DNA from: Archilochus colubris | Lineage: Eukaryota; Chordata; Aves; Apodiformes; Trochilidae | Length of the DNA stretch: 64,000 nt | Reading direction: 5' to 3' | NCBI GenBank assembly: GCA_023079485.1 | Contig: CM041084.1 | Coordinates: forward strand, 17,264,609 to 17,328,608 | Part shown: piece after piece, positions 24,382 to 38,308 of the stretch | Layout: each line of letters opens with the position of its first letter | How positions within the stretch are numbered: the first letter of the stretch is position 1 | Position numbers and translations under genes: made by a program | Notes under the pieces: generated by a model | Told to the model about the DNA's origin: nothing | Seen by the model: the letters and a program-made list of their open reading frames with translations, nothing else | Database searches by the model: none

Positions 24382-27300
24382 GAGTTGTTGGGAGTTGGAC
24401 GCTGGGAGCAATGCGGGCATGCAGCTCCCCGGCGGCGGGAGGGGAGGCGGTCGCCCCGGCCGGGGCTGTCTTCGCAGTCGGGGCGCCGCGGCTGGGCCGG
24501 GAGGCGGGAGCGCCTTCGCTGCTTGACGGGCCGGGCGGTGGCTCCGCTTCCCGCCCCGCGGAGCGGCCGCTGGCCTCGCCCTCGGGGCGGCGGTTTCCGT
24601 GGGATCCCCTCGTATCCCCCCGGTGCCGCCGTCAGCTGGCGCCGTGTGGCTCCCGCATTCAGCCTGTCCGTGTCGTGCCCACTGCTGTTTGCCCCGTCCT
24701 TGAGGGACAGGAGCACTGGGGAACGTCTTCTTCGTTCCCTTTTCTCTCCTCCGTCACACTTAACCCCTGGTGCTATTTAATAAAAAATATAGGCCAGGTC
24801 TTGGCCTTATAGGCAGAACTTGTCAGCCTCCTGTCTGTATTCAGTGGCTTATATTGAAAGTTTCTAGTACATAGCATTTGTTGCTGTAACGATCCTCTGT
24901 GTTCAGTTAAAACTTCATTGCATACCCTGTGGTGGCACCATTGCGTGTTTGGACTCGCAACACAGTTTTTAATGCAGAACCCTGCCTGGTGCTTCCTTCT
25001 GTACTCCCAGTTACCAGAAATAGAAGTCCGTGGAGCAACTGTGACTTCAGATGCAACAAAATACATGTACAGCTTCACTGGAGCTATTCCAAAATCTGAA
25101 TTAAACTTTGTTTATGAAGACAAACTTGCGTTTATATTTATTAAAAGTTAGAACCTATTGTGCCAAAGGTAGCAAGCTGACTTTAACCTATGTAGAACTG
25201 TGAAATGTTTGCCTTTAAAACAGATATTTCTGCTTTATTTGGTGAAAATTGAATATACCAAAGTGGTTTTACACCTACAGAACTACCCACATAAAGTGTG
25301 GATGGTTTTTGTGTTGTTGGTGGGTTTTTTTGGGTTTGTTTTATTTTGGAGACAGTTTTTTAGTTCACTGCTATCCTGAATTCACCCATTTGCTTCATTT
25401 AAAAGTGGCACATATGGAATTCTAACATTTTTCTTACTGCTGTAACCTCAGTTAAGGGCTTCATATAGTTTCTTAATAGAGGTGAGTTAGGTGAGGACGA
25501 AATACAAATCTTAAGAAAACAAGATACTAATAATTTGTAATAAGATTCATAATTTGTATGTAGATTTAATCATGCATTATTCTTACTGATGCCCTTTTAA
25601 AAAATGTAACTGAAAACAAGACCATTTTTGCAGAGAATTTCCTTTTAAATACTTCTAAAACAGTGTGAGAAAAGGGGGGGAAAGGAGATGTACAAGTTTA
25701 AAAATTAAAACCTGCCTTTAAATTCTATTGTTTGGAGACTGCTTGTCTTTTTGGCACTGGTACTTGTCCTAATCAACCTATTGCTACTGTTGTGAGCCTT
25801 AACGAGGCCTGTGGCACTTTTGAAGCTAGTAATATTAAAGCTGTTGTTTTGTGGACTGCTGATAGTTATGGAATTGCAAAATGGACTTCTCTGACTGTTG
25901 TTTTGCCTGATATGTGTATGTTGCAGTTCAAATGTAACTGCTAGAAAACACTCACACTAATGATTGCCTTAATCACAGCAGACCTGACATAATCTTTGCT
26001 TGAATGTAGATTTCCCTCATGAATATCTAATCAAGCTTGCAGTGCTTTTGAAGTTACTTTAAGCTATGCAGCAATATGTATACTGAAGTACAACTTATTT
26101 TCATATGGCTTTTTTTATAGATTGATGTAAAATGCTGGAAGAGTGAGAATTTGTGGCTTGGGGTGTGGTGTCTCAGTGCAGTTGATGGAACAGTTACTGT
26201 GTACAGTGCTTGATGTGCTGTATGTGAACAAATCACTTTAACTGAAGCCTTACTAGGATTTAACAGTAAAAACCACTTTTCGGTTGAAAAGAAGCAGAAA
26301 ATACTCTTCTTAATGAAACACAATTACTATAAAAAAAGGAATCCAGCTTTTGATGAAGTTGCTGCAGTTGCAGGGTTTTATAGTGTGCTAATACTGTCAA
26401 ACAAGGTGTTAGCAGTTTTGGGAAACGATTTATGGTTTTGGGACACTGTATCCCATATGGTGCTTGCATTTTAATGCAATGTTAACTCATCTACATTTAA
26501 TGTTCAGCTGTAGACCTGTATACACAGCAGGCTGTCACGAGGGATACTCCCAAGCATTGCCTATGTTCATCATGAACAAGGGAGTTGCAGCAGAAATTAG
26601 GATTTTCAACCAGCTTAAGGTTTTGAAAATGTACAGCTAATTATATAGTCATCAAGATTTGATCAAGAGCAGAAAAACTTGTCCCCTGGCTTCAAGATCA
26701 GTGATCAGACAAAGGAGGGGAATGTCTGACTGAAGCTAGAGCTTCTGTGTTTCTTTGCATACAGAGGTGGCAGAATTGAGGACGTGATTTGACTCCCTTA
26801 GGTAATGCATATGATGGTTGTTAGTTGTTTTTTGGCTTGGATACCTGTCTACTCTCGTGTTCCAGTTGGCCATGCCTTGCTGTGATTTCTATTTTTTTTT
26901 TTGCTTCATGTTTTTGTTTCACCTTTGGTACTATACCTGGTGGTCTGTCTTTCTTTAGAGCCCCTTCACTGAAACGATTCTGGAGAACAAAGATTGCATG
27001 TTGAGGCTGCACACAGGCTCCTGTCTGAGCATACAGCACCGTTTCAAAGGGATGGATCATACATTCTGGGCTCCCGGGGGAGCTGGCAGAGAGGGCCAGG
27101 GACTCTCAGGGCTGTTTGCCATTCTGTTTGAAATCTGACGCACATTTGCAAATTGGTGCAAGAATTGCCGAGCTTATGTTCATAAAGACAGATAAGTGAG
27201 AGCATGTTCTTTCTGGCTTTTAGTTGAATAGGCATATACTATTTCTGTTTTGTCAGGTTGTAGCAGTGTTTTGCTGGAGTGATTAAGCCCTGCCTGAGGT

Positions 27301-30300
27301 ACAAGCAGTACTACTTAAGTCACAGCATCCCATCTACAGGCCTGTCCAGATTTGAGGCTGGAACTGGCTTCTTCATTAATGTAAATTTAATCTTCTTTCC
27401 TCTGCCTAGAAAGGCACAACAAGAAGTGCTTTATCTATTCTACTACTTTAGAAAGAGTTGCTAAAACTGTTTGCATTACAGTTTTCTGTTAATCTGTATT
27501 AAAGTTAAATTCAAAGTTTTAAATGTAGGGTGAAAAAAATAACCTCAGCATCTGTGGCTTTAAAAGCCAAATTTTTATTGTAAACAACACTGTTTCCTCA
27601 ATTTATGAATACCTAGTCTGAATATTTTTCTATCAAAACTGATTAGAGCACACATACTTTCAGATGTGTATTGCAAATTTCTAAAACTTTACTGCAAATT
27701 TGCATTAAGAATGTGGGGCTTAGGGGGTAGGGGTGCTGCTTTGTTTATTTGTTTTTCCCTAAGCAGCAGAGGTGTTAGAAATAGTGGACTGTCTTTAGAG
27801 ATTCCTCAGAGTTTCTCTATTTGGCTATAGCTAGGAATATGTTTTCAAAGACTTCTATAAAAAAAACCAGAGTTTATTTAGTATTTGGTTTGTAACCATG
27901 AATATTCAACTTCAGAAAGGGGGAGAAAAGCCCTACAATATTCTTACTCCTTACACCTTACCAGAGAGCACAACTGCGTGAACTGGAGAGAAACCTGTTC
28001 TGGAAAGGGTCAAGAACCAGAGAAGGGCAATGATGATGCTAAAAATAGAAAATGATTGACATTCTCACGCTAATTAGTAGATCGTTTACTATTTTAACAA
28101 CCGGGCTGAGATGACATTGGTAAATTTTAAGTGGTGACTTCCAGCTGTTCTGTCTCTCTGCTATATAGACACAGGCACCAAAGAGCTGTGTTTTGATCCT
28201 GCGTTTCAGTCTTTATGTAATTATGCCTGCAAACATAAACTGCTTTGGAACTTGGCCATGTAGGAGATCAGTGCTTTTTCTATGTCTGATGCTTAAAGGC
28301 TAGAAGGTTGAACCATAATGTTAAAATCAGAACTGGAGAAATGCATTTGTAAGACTTCACATGACAAATAATGCACAATACCAAAAGTTGTAGTGTATAT
28401 TACTTATAGTGATAGAGAATTTTGCACAAACCTTGCATCAAGGGACAATAAATTCAGTATAAATACCAGTATTACCAGGAGTTGTGGCTGCAGCTATCGA
28501 AAACTGTGAGTCAAATCCTGTTTAATCATGCAAGCATAACTCTGACTTCTGCACTCATTTATGTCAAGAGTAAGCCTAAGAAAACTTGACAGAACATGGA
28601 TCTCTTTGATGGGGAAATGTTACATATTTGATAAGCAGCAATCTAAAGCAGCAAATGTTTGCTCCAAGAAAAAGAAGGGATATGCTTTCAAATGTAGCTG
28701 CATCTGATGCTTTCTAGGGTGACTTTTTGCTTCCCAAAAATACTGTTGTTCACTGCAGGACTTCAATAAATGTCTGGATTTTTTTTGCAAAGGAAGCTTG
28801 ATGGACTGAAAAATATCTTGAACTGTGTCAGTAGAAGATAATTGCATTTATTGCATGCAATGTATACGTTGAGCTTTTTCTTTAACAGGTGTAACAGGTA
28901 TCAAAGCACTGTTAACTTTTGTGAAAATATCATCTGCTATTTCAGACTCATTATTTCTTTCAGTTGTATTTACTTGCATACAAAATAAAGAGAGTGTTGG
29001 GGAAGAGAAGGTATTTAATCTTGGGCACTTTGTTAATTTGTGATCTTATCCCTCTTGAATTGTATGGGTATCTTCCTGTATGTGTATGACCACATGGTAA
29101 CTCAACAGAACAGTATGGGCTCTGAAAAGAGTAAAAGCTGGCCTTAAAAAATATTTATGTGTTGGTGACTAAGTACATATGAATAGAATATGAACATGTG
29201 CAACCTCTGAGTCTCCCAAAAAGAAAAACTTTCTGTATCTCTGCTTAAGGAAGTCTGTATAGCAGTGTTAGACAAACCTGGTAGAAATATATAATTATGC
29301 TTCATAGCTGGTGAGTTTGTGGTTTTTTTTTCCCCCTGTGGTAACAACTCTAAGGAAAACCAAGGTTTTCTATCATTCAGAGGTTGCGTGTTACATGCTT
29401 CCTTGCAGTTGTTTGTATGCTAAATTGCATAAGATAGGAAGCAGATACAAAAAATTAGGAAATTATGTTAAATGAAAACAGATTGACCCCTTCTAATGAC
29501 AGGAAATAATTGTTTTCTTTAAAGCATTGGCTAGCCCTAGTGTAGTTGGTGAGGCTTCTGAACTGGTGTTGAAACAGTCTGAATTGGTAGTACTGCAGAA
29601 GTCAGTGTTATGATCTGTTAGGTAGAGCTCCTACCTGTTATGTCATCAAGTACTTGAATTTAGGACCTTGCTACAGAGGAAGTGTCTGCCTACTGTAATA
29701 TATGTATATATAATGAATAATATGTTGTGCCAAGCATATTAGATACACAGTGGATGGGAGTTATGCATTCTGGTCAGATTGGTGGATGAATGGGAATAGC
29801 AGGTCACACTTAGCCTGTTTATTATGCAGCATGTAGATTAATGTAAATGCTGTGTGTTTCTCCTGTCTAAATCCTTCTTAAGACTTGTAATATTTAATAT
29901 TTTTGGAAAGACACTTTGTGGTATTTTTTCCCCATCCCCTAGCAGTAGGTGCAGGCAGTAAAAGTGTAAGTGCAGTGGGTAAGTGGGAACGGGGGCATTA
30001 AATAGGCTTTGACTGTGCTCTCATCAGTGTCTCAATGCATCTTGTAAACCTGGAAGTGCCTTATCTTACTGTTGCAAGGTGGAATAAGCTGGTTTATGTA
30101 TACAGATTTTAAATACATTTTTTTAATTTACATACTTTTTTTTTTTCCAAAGGTGAAACATTTTTCTTTTAATCCAGTTATGTGGGAGCTCTAGCTTCTG
30201 TGAATTGTTGTTTACCATCTTTGGCTAGTAATGGTGAAGCAGCTTAATAAATTTACTCTTTTATCAATGCTGTTAGATTTGAACTCTTCTGGAGACATGG

Positions 30301-33300
30301 TATCAGAGTTTAGATATTGGATCTCTCAATAGTTGGAATGTAAAAGTCAGGCACAGCTGTATGCTTTGTTCTCTGCATCTCTTTAGCTGTGCTGGGGAGC
30401 TAGAACTACTGCATCTTTCTGAACTGCTGTACCCTATTATCATTCTGTATGTCATCAGTGAATAGTGTTCCGCAGGATATGTTGCTTTTTATGTCTATTA
30501 ATTTTTACACTGAAAACTTGTAGTTCAGAAAGTATTTGGGTGAAGCATAGGGAGCTGTTTCTGCAGCTCTCTGAACAGCATGGTGTTTGAGAGCGCCTGA
30601 CATAAATCATGATAGTAAATATTTGGTGCTGGCATGTGAGGTTCTGTGTGGGCAGTATGGAAAAATATAAACAGCTGTTTAGATTTTGACTCTGGTTAGT
30701 GACTTGAATCATATACCTTTGGGTGTGTAGGTAGTGGGCTTATTTTTGTTCTAAATTTCTTTATGTCCATTTGCCAGCAGCTGCTGCTTTGCTGAGAGTG
30801 AATGAGGTGCCTCCTTAGAGGACATGGCTAATTACAGATCGGCTGTTGGTGGAGGGGTGCACTTTGAGATAGACATTTTCCTTTATATGTGTGTAATTTG
30901 CATAATGTGTTAGGACACACAGTATGGGCTGCATTAAGCTCTAGAAAATGCACTGTAGGGAATAATCTCACACTGGCATCACTGGGCTGGCTGGCTGATA
31001 TAATCTTCCTTACTTTTAATTTTGAGGTTTGTGGTTATTGTTCGGAGGGCCATGGACGAGAAACCAAACAGAAACTTTTAACATCTTCCTGAGGAAAGAT
31101 ATGCTAAACACTTCTGAGTAATGGTGGTTCTTGGTACAAATCAGTTGAAAAGAGAAACCCGAAGTTTTTGATCCTGTATTTTTACTGATAGAAAAATGAT
31201 AGTGTGCCTTCCTGCTTTTGTTTATGTATACTTCTTTGTATACTTTAATGGAGTAGTATTTATTACTGAAATTTAGTTGCAGACCACTCTTTTAAATACT
31301 CTATTCTCTTCTATTTTACTTTTTCATCTAAGTATATGGGGTTTTTCATGTTAAGAAGTTGGTGTGAACATAAGAGAACGAACACCTGTGTAATAAAAAA
31401 TACTGAGCCCCCAAGCTTCTTCAGCTGCCTTAGAGTGTAGTGTTGAGTATGCAGACATTCTCTACTTCAAATATCTTAGTACTTTTTTATGTAAGTGTGA
31501 AGGCAGAAACAGCTAAAATAAATGCAGATAAACACTTATAAATTGGTGTTTGGGCTGATACCTGTTCTCACTGTGGATTTAAATTCTCAGAAATCCCTTC
31601 CAGATCACTAGGCTTGTGACAGAGGCAGTCTACCCAGTGACATGTGGCATCAGGGCAGACATTTTGAGCACTGAAACCAAGCTAAATCTACACCTTATGT
31701 TCTTGCATAGGAAAACTTAACATTGAGAGATGTTGTTAAAAAACTAGTTTATGGAGCCAAAGTCACATGACTTTCAAAACCATAAGACAGCACCAGTCAT
31801 TTTAACTTGTCCAAGGACTGCCCTGTTGTAATACAATATGGAAGTAGTTGATTTCCTAAGAAACTTGACTCGTATTTAAATCTAATTATTTAATTAAATT
31901 TAAAGTCTACTATAGTTTACACATGTTTGAACTCACACGTTCCGAGTTTTACAATATTAAAAAAGGCTAGAGTTCAGTCAGAGCTTGTAGGGGTATGGAG
32001 ACCTGAAAATTTTCATTGTGATGCAAGAACTGAGCACCAAAACATTTTGTTGGTGGTGTTTTGGCCAGCAAAAGAAGCAGGAGATCTAGTATGTGCACCT
32101 CAAGCAGGTGGCTCTTACTGCCTGTAGGTCCTGGCCTGTTTTTGTATGATAAAGATCTGGTTAGGGTTATCTCCGGGAGGAATGCTGCAGTTTTCACGGA
32201 ACAAGATGTCCCATTGCAATTCTTGCTTTGTTATCATTGCCGTGTGTTTCTTCTCAGCTCTCCAATTTTTATTCAACTTTAATAGGGAACCTGTGACTGG
32301 TGAAAAGTTCCCATGTGTAGCCACAAACATTTCTTATTTATCAATGGTTATAAAATTGTACTAGTTCCTTCTTGTATGTATTTTCAAATTTTATTATCCT
32401 CAATCACCACAGTAAAGGTGAGTAAGTAAACTTTAGCCAGAGTAATCTATTTTCATGGCAATTTTACAGGCTCCATTCTGTGTGCACAGCCTGTTTTTGC
32501 ATGTGGCTGTCTGAATATAGTCTTGCATTTTTTGCTTGCTGTAGTGCTTTGTTTTTTTAATTTCAAAAACTGTTCTCTGTTGGAGAAGTTGCTTTGGAGC
32601 TGCCCGTGAGGTGGGATTTGAACGTGATCTCCATTCTTGCCTTAAGGAAGTAAGAATGAATGGCTTGTATACTGCTCTTGGGGTATTAAAGTATCCAATC
32701 TTGCCAAATTAGCATTAATATGGAAGTTAGGAGAGTGAAATAAGTCTTCAAGGTTTCTCACAATCTGTGCATCTGGATAAGATGCCATAGTACTTCAGTA
32801 GCCATAATTGGTTTGGCAAGCTGGTATTCTGATCCTGAAAGTAATCTTAAAAGCCCATTGAGAAAATGTTTTATTAGCATTATAATTAAAAAACCTTTAA
32901 AATAGTATTACTGCTTTTTAAACATACTACGTATCTTACCAAAACGATCCTTACAGCTGAGTTGGTAGAACAAAGGATTTTTCTCTATCCAGGTGTTATG
33001 AAAGATGATGTCATATAATGAATGTGTGCCAATACTGGTAGCATTTCATAGCCCAAGCTTGTTAGGTGTGTTTTTTCATGATTGCTTTATAGGTGGTTTT
33101 GAGTAATTTTCTTTCAGTTTTTATCCTGTGACTGAATATGGTTGTTGTGTATTTAAGTAAGCCTGATAGCTGACTGCTGTTTTCATGAGTTAAATGGTAG
33201 CAGACAGGTAAAGTGCTTTTTTTTTTTTTTCTTCTATTGTCCAGCTGTTGTTCAGGTTAATGAATTGAAGAAATGTAGGGGGACCTTTTGATGTTCAGCA

Positions 33301-34567
33301 GGAGCTGATAAAAAATAAACTATAAACTCAGTGTGATTAAATAGGAAGGAATAAGCCACAGATAAAATATTGAGAGGTAATCATTAATGAGGAGCTTGTG
33401 GGTGAGGTCTTAAAGTTGTGATAGGTAACTAAGTATTAAACAGCAACTTAATGCTTGGTGGTGGTCAAAAAGGCAAACTGCCATCCATTTCCTAATAATT
33501 TTGAACTGCTAATTTACTCTGTCATGCCTCAATATATAAATCCATAGTGCACTTGGAGCTGGTGTGTCTAGGTCTAGTTTCGTTTTTTCCTGTCTTGGTA
33601 ACAATAGAGACAGAAAAGTCTCAGAGAAGGGGCAGATATGTTAATTGAATATTTATAGTTTTTGCTGTACCAAAAACAACTAAGGAAGCTAGGACTTGGC
33701 TGTTTGGGAAGGAGGAGACTGTGGAGATAAATGATTTTGGTTTTTACTAGGTACTTCAAGAAGGTGGTGGTGTCAAATGAGCGTGGTGGAGGCAGAAGGA
33801 GATGTTCCTTGCACAAAAATTAATAGAGCTTGTTACTCTGTGCAGTAATATTTTGGAAGCTAAAAGTGTGTGTGTAAGCTGAAGGATAAACTAGATGCAT
33901 TTTTTGGAAGAGTTGCGAAATACCTTTGTGGTGGAATAAATTACAGATTTGCAAATAATTGAAGCTGGAAGGATATTCTAGTGATACTTCCTTTTGTGTT
34001 CTTTCCCAGTTATCTGCAACTTTCTGTACTTGGTAACTGCTGGAGATGGGACAGGTGGACCTTTGATCTGATTTACAAGCTTTACAGTGCTGATTCCATG
34101 ATAGCTTGTAGGGATTCTTCCTGCTTTCAGGAGGTTCTGTACTAAAGTAGCTGACACCAGGCAGCTGTTTGTGATCAGCAACAGGAAATGCAGTTTTTCA
34201 GATGTTCACAACTAGGACCCATTTTAGCTTCTTGACAGGCTCAGGCCACATACCAGACTTAGGGTAGGTGGTTTTGTTTGTCTGTTTTTGTTTTGCATGA
34301 TTTTTGAAAAGTTGCTGTTAATTCTTGTCGTACCATATGGGTAAAATGCTTTCTAGTTTTGATAAGTGACAATAAAATGCTCCATTACTTACTTCTGTTT
34401 TCACCTGGTCTCTTCCTCCATCCTGCCTCTGATTAGAAGAAGGCAGCAAGGTGATTGTGTGGCTTAAGGAAGAATTTAAATACGCTGTTGTAGTTCTCAT
34501 TTCTTTTCTGCTTTTTTGCAATCAGGGAGGTGTTTGGGGTTTTTTTTTTTCTCTGTAAAGTGTTTCT

Positions 34568-34607
34568 GCTTTACTTCTAGTAGACTGCTTTACTTCTAGT
34601 AGACTGC
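34568..34607 (+). repeat. 19-bp perfect tandem duplication
   Basis: Two adjacent exact copies of a 19-base unit (gctttacttctagtagact) at 34568-34586 and 34587-34605, followed by two more matching bases. The absence of differences between copies suggests a recent duplication or a polymorphic site. Confidence 0.9.
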
Positions 34608-36661
34608 GTTACGTTACAACACTTAATTCTTGTTTCAAGTCTTGCAAATACTGCAGCAGCAAAACCAGTAAATCCCAAAGATCCAGTGGAAAAAAGTCCC
34701 CTCTTGTTTTGTGGTGAATGATGCTACTGAGTCTTTTGTTCTTGTAGAATAGTTGGTTGGTTTCTCCTTACTTCTCTTCCACTCCAGTTCTCTGCTCCTA
34801 GCTTAGGGAAAGAAAATGGCATTTTGAGGGCCTGCACAGCAAGCTACACAGCTTCAAATGCTGCTTCTTGGGACTGAGCGGTATACAGGTAGGGAAAGAT
34901 CCAGAGAGAGAAGCTCTATGTGGCAAGAAGGAATTTTCCCTCTTTACCAGTCCTGTAAATCAGTTATTAAGAAGGTAAAAGAACAAAAGGTAAACGTTTA
35001 CCCGAAGGACTGTGGAATGAGATGGCCACCAAATAGTTCTGCAGAATTGGGGTTTTTTCATTTTTTGAGTGGGTAGACCAACAATCCCCACATCCTAACT
35101 CCTTCCTGTCCTACTTTGCACTATTTTTAACGCTGTCTAAAATGTTAAAAAGAATCTGTGGCTAAGATGGTTTCTGCTCTTGTAATCAGTGATTCATGAC
35201 TAAATTCTTTAAAGTGAGTAGAGTCAGTGGTAATAGTAGACAGTTACTCAGCAAGCCATATGACCAGTGAACAGTTCTCACTGGTAAGTTTGTGTGTAGA
35301 GAATATTTTTTTCTTCATTTAATTTAGTCTCAGGAGTTGTAGAATCATTTGGAAAAAAATCTTGTGTTCATTTTAGAACTTGCTTCTTAGAATTAAGTGA
35401 TGCCTGTTTTTCATGCTATCTGCCGTGAGTTCATTTGGGAAGAAGATTCTTTCTACCCCAGCTTCCTCAGCATGTTAACCTTTATCCATTTCATGAGCAG
35501 TTGTCAGTGTTTTAAATATTGAATGATGCAACATTAGTAAGTGGTGTAATGGTTGTCTGTAGGCTTCCTTGCTGCTCACAATGAGAACCTGAAGTCTGGA
35601 AATGGAATTTTATCTATTTGTCTATTACATTTTGTATCTTCTGTGAGGGAGGTGAAGCACAAACACCACAATCATGTCTTGTTTTGTAAGGATGAATCAT
35701 GTTTTAGTGCAGAGATTTGGATTTATTTTTTTTTTTTTACTGTGGGCTTGGGTCTTGTGTATGTTTTGTGTGGGATGTTGGGTGGTGTTTTTTTCTTTTT
35801 TTAAATTCAAGCCATTAATGCCACCGGATGAGTTGGGCGGGAAGGCATTATATGTGTGATTAGGAACAGGATTTGTGGGAGTGACTTAACCTTCAGTTAA
35901 TACTGTGGTCACTTCCCCCACTTAGATAATCTGGTCTGGCAGATTTCTCTTTGCTTCTTAGGACCCAAGATACCATGAGCTTTCATTCCTTGGAAGGCTG
36001 TTATAGTCTTCCCTACTTTTGTGAGAAAGCAGGGATTACAGGAGTATGTCCTCAGCTGAGTATTTTGGCCTTTTCAATCCATGAGGAGTGGTGGTGGTTC
36101 TGCATCTATATACTATATCCCATGGTTCAGTTTTTTGTTGAGGAATTTGTTTTCTTCCTTCTAGTAAATCTTTTCATTTGGGAAAGGAAGAGGACTAATT
36201 GCATTTTAGAATAACTCATTACAAAAGGATCTTCCAATTAGGCTTTATTAAGGGGTAAGAATATTCTGGGGTAGTTGTACTTTCTTTCACAAACCTGTTT
36301 CTCACTGTTCCGTATTTTACATATTATTGCTGTTACAAAGTGGTAGTGGAGGCTTTACTGTTCCACTACTCTATTTTGCATTTCATCCAGTTGTCGGAAG
36401 TTCCCTCATATTTATTGGTAAAATGATTGTGGTCCATACAACTTTCTAAAATCCTTTTTAAATTCAGATTCAGGAGAAGAGATATCAGAAATTGTTTAAA
36501 ATATATGTGTAGGAAAAAATTCTGTGATGGCTTATGTTAATAAGATGGTTTTTTTTAATAATTGTGGAAAAGAAGTATTCAGTTTTAAAATTTAAAATAC
36601 TCTAATATGGAAAAATTACATTGTTCCTACTTATTAAAATAACATGTGTAAATCATTTCAG

Positions 36662-36772
36662 CTGGAGATTCTGGTGGACTTTGGAAACTTTGGATCAGCA
36701 GTTATAATAAATGAGATTTTTAAGAAAGCCTTTAGTTCTTGGGAAAAACAGTTGTGCCTATTATCTTTTTAA
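36662..36772 (+). other. Possible phase-0 exon-like segment after an acceptor
   Basis: 'aaatcatttcag' ends at 36661. A plus frame is then open for 36 codons to a TAA at 36770-36772, reading LEILVDFGNFGSAVIINEIF at its start. The phase would fit directly onto the first coding exon, which ends in phase 0. No GT with a reasonable donor context follows within the frame, so as an internal exon it is poor. It may be a chance open frame or a decayed exon. Confidence 0.15.
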
Positions 36773-38308
36773 AAAATGAAGTTGACTGCTTTTTCTGTTA
36801 TGTTCTTGAATATAAGTAAACTTGGATTGTGTTCTCTATGGAAACCGTGTTCTGGAGGATTGGGTGCTGGGATAAGATACAACAAGCAACTAACTCACCC
36901 CTTCAAGTAAAAAGGCTACAAATACAAGTTCTGTTTCTTTTTATGGTTCAAACTATAAAAAAATTCTAAAACCTGCAGTACTTTTATATATAAAGTCACA
37001 AAATGAAAATATAAAAATTATTGTAAAGGTAGCAGTATTTTGAAATTAATTAAACGTACAGTGGAAGTAGATACATTTGCTTTAGGAATGAAAAGCTGAT
37101 AGTTCTGTATAACTTCCCCATTCTTATTCAGAATTGGGGGTGGGGAGGGGAAAGGCTGGCTAATCAAAGGATACCTGGGAAGAAAAACTTTAATATCTAC
37201 ACGGTGAAAGAGTTGAAGGTGGTACTTCAAAACCAGACAAATAAGAATACTTGCTTTAAACATAGTGGAAATTGTGAATTTATAAACTGTAAATTTAATC
37301 TTCAAATAAGTTCTTGAACATTCTTCCCTTGTTAGTCATGGAGTGAAGTATAATTGTACTTTATCTGCTGTCTCCTTCTAGCATTAAAAAAGTCTGCCTG
37401 TTTTAAGAGAATTATGTTTTGTGCTGGTTTTTTTGTGATTTTTTTTCATCTTTTATGAGCTGGGAAAGTAGTAAGAACATGCTAATGATCTGTTAAGAAA
37501 CACTACTCTTAAAAGATTTTACTGCAACCAAATTTTATCTGTACTTCTGCTATGCAGTCCTTTGGCAGCTCTAAGTCAGCTGTGAATATTTGAAACAATT
37601 TTTCCTGCCTGCTGCTGGGCTTTGGGTAATGATTACTGTGCAAATACACCTTATTGAAGAACACAGTTAAGCATTTGTAAAGTAGAATTTTGCATAGCAT
37701 GAACTTGAAGAAAGAGGTAGTGGGAAGGCAGTGTCCACAATAGCAAAATACAGGGACCAGCTGGTATGTGATAAGTAGCTGTGGTACAAAAAAAGGCTTT
37801 TCTCTAGTATTCGAAGGATTTCACACAGAGCCTGGAAGCCACTGCTATAGGTGCTGCAGTTAATCTTTGTTAATAGATCTGTGTTTCAAGAGTTTCTGCC
37901 TTTCTAAGGTCAGTATCAAGGTGAATTTGTTCTTTGGTTTCCTCCTCCCTTCCCTAGACACACGTGATTGTATACTGTAGTTGTCAGTCCTGGGATTGCT
38001 GAAACTAGAAGTTTGAGAGAAGGATGGCAGCTGCATGAATAACATAATTCTTGTAAAATTTGATGAGGATAATGGAGAAGGGGTGCATACACCTGTACGT
38101 TCATCTTTAAAGGCTTGTGCCCATGTTAGCAGAGAGCTCTGCCAGATTATGTTGGATGTGAACAGTTGAGAATGTTTGGGATTTGAGCTACTATGTAATG
38201 CTGTGCCAAAAACCAGTTTGAATCTGATTTGTCTGCAGATACCATTTGTGTAGCTGCTGCATAATAAATTCTCACCATGGAAAATAATGCATGGAGTGAA
38301 AAAATAGT

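Larger units (their letters stand above)
22190..24720 (+). promoter_or_regulatory. Large CpG island promoter
   Basis: GC content and CpG density jump abruptly at about 22.2 kb and fall back at about 24.7 kb, against AT-rich flanks. The island contains several GC boxes (for example ggggcggggg at 22733-22742 and aggggcggcaggcggggcg around 23226), a 'ccgggaagtg' ETS-like site near 23050, and no TATA box placed sensibly for the gene start. This is the usual form of a broad, housekeeping-type vertebrate promoter. The downstream end covers the leader and first coding exon of the plus-strand gene. The exact transcription start cannot be read from sequence; it probably lies between about 23.5 and 23.9 kb. 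The long minus-strand open frames here reflect the rarity of stop codons in GC-rich DNA. Confidence 0.9.
24225..38308 (+). other. Presumed intron 1 (first part), no exon established
   Basis: Apart from the CpG-island remainder to 24.7 kb and the pyrimidine tract listed separately, this is AT-rich sequence with many long T runs on the plus strand (for example near 26891, 29332, 30137, 33219, 34545 and 35728). A 19-base tandem duplication lies at 34568. One exon-like segment at 36662 is listed separately. No CR1 copy was recognised. It is called intronic because it follows the donor at 24218 and no terminating exon is seen. Confidence 0.55.

Noticed and set aside
24132..24812. The 226-codon continuous reading from the main ATG
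   Set aside because: A good donor (cag|gtagga) at 24218 and low-complexity GC-rich translation beyond it indicate read-through into intron 1 and not a single-exon protein.
24918..25151. Plus-strand frame with an acceptor-like 'tgtactcccag' and protein-like residues
   Set aside because: No donor follows, and the frame runs into clear AT-rich non-coding sequence.
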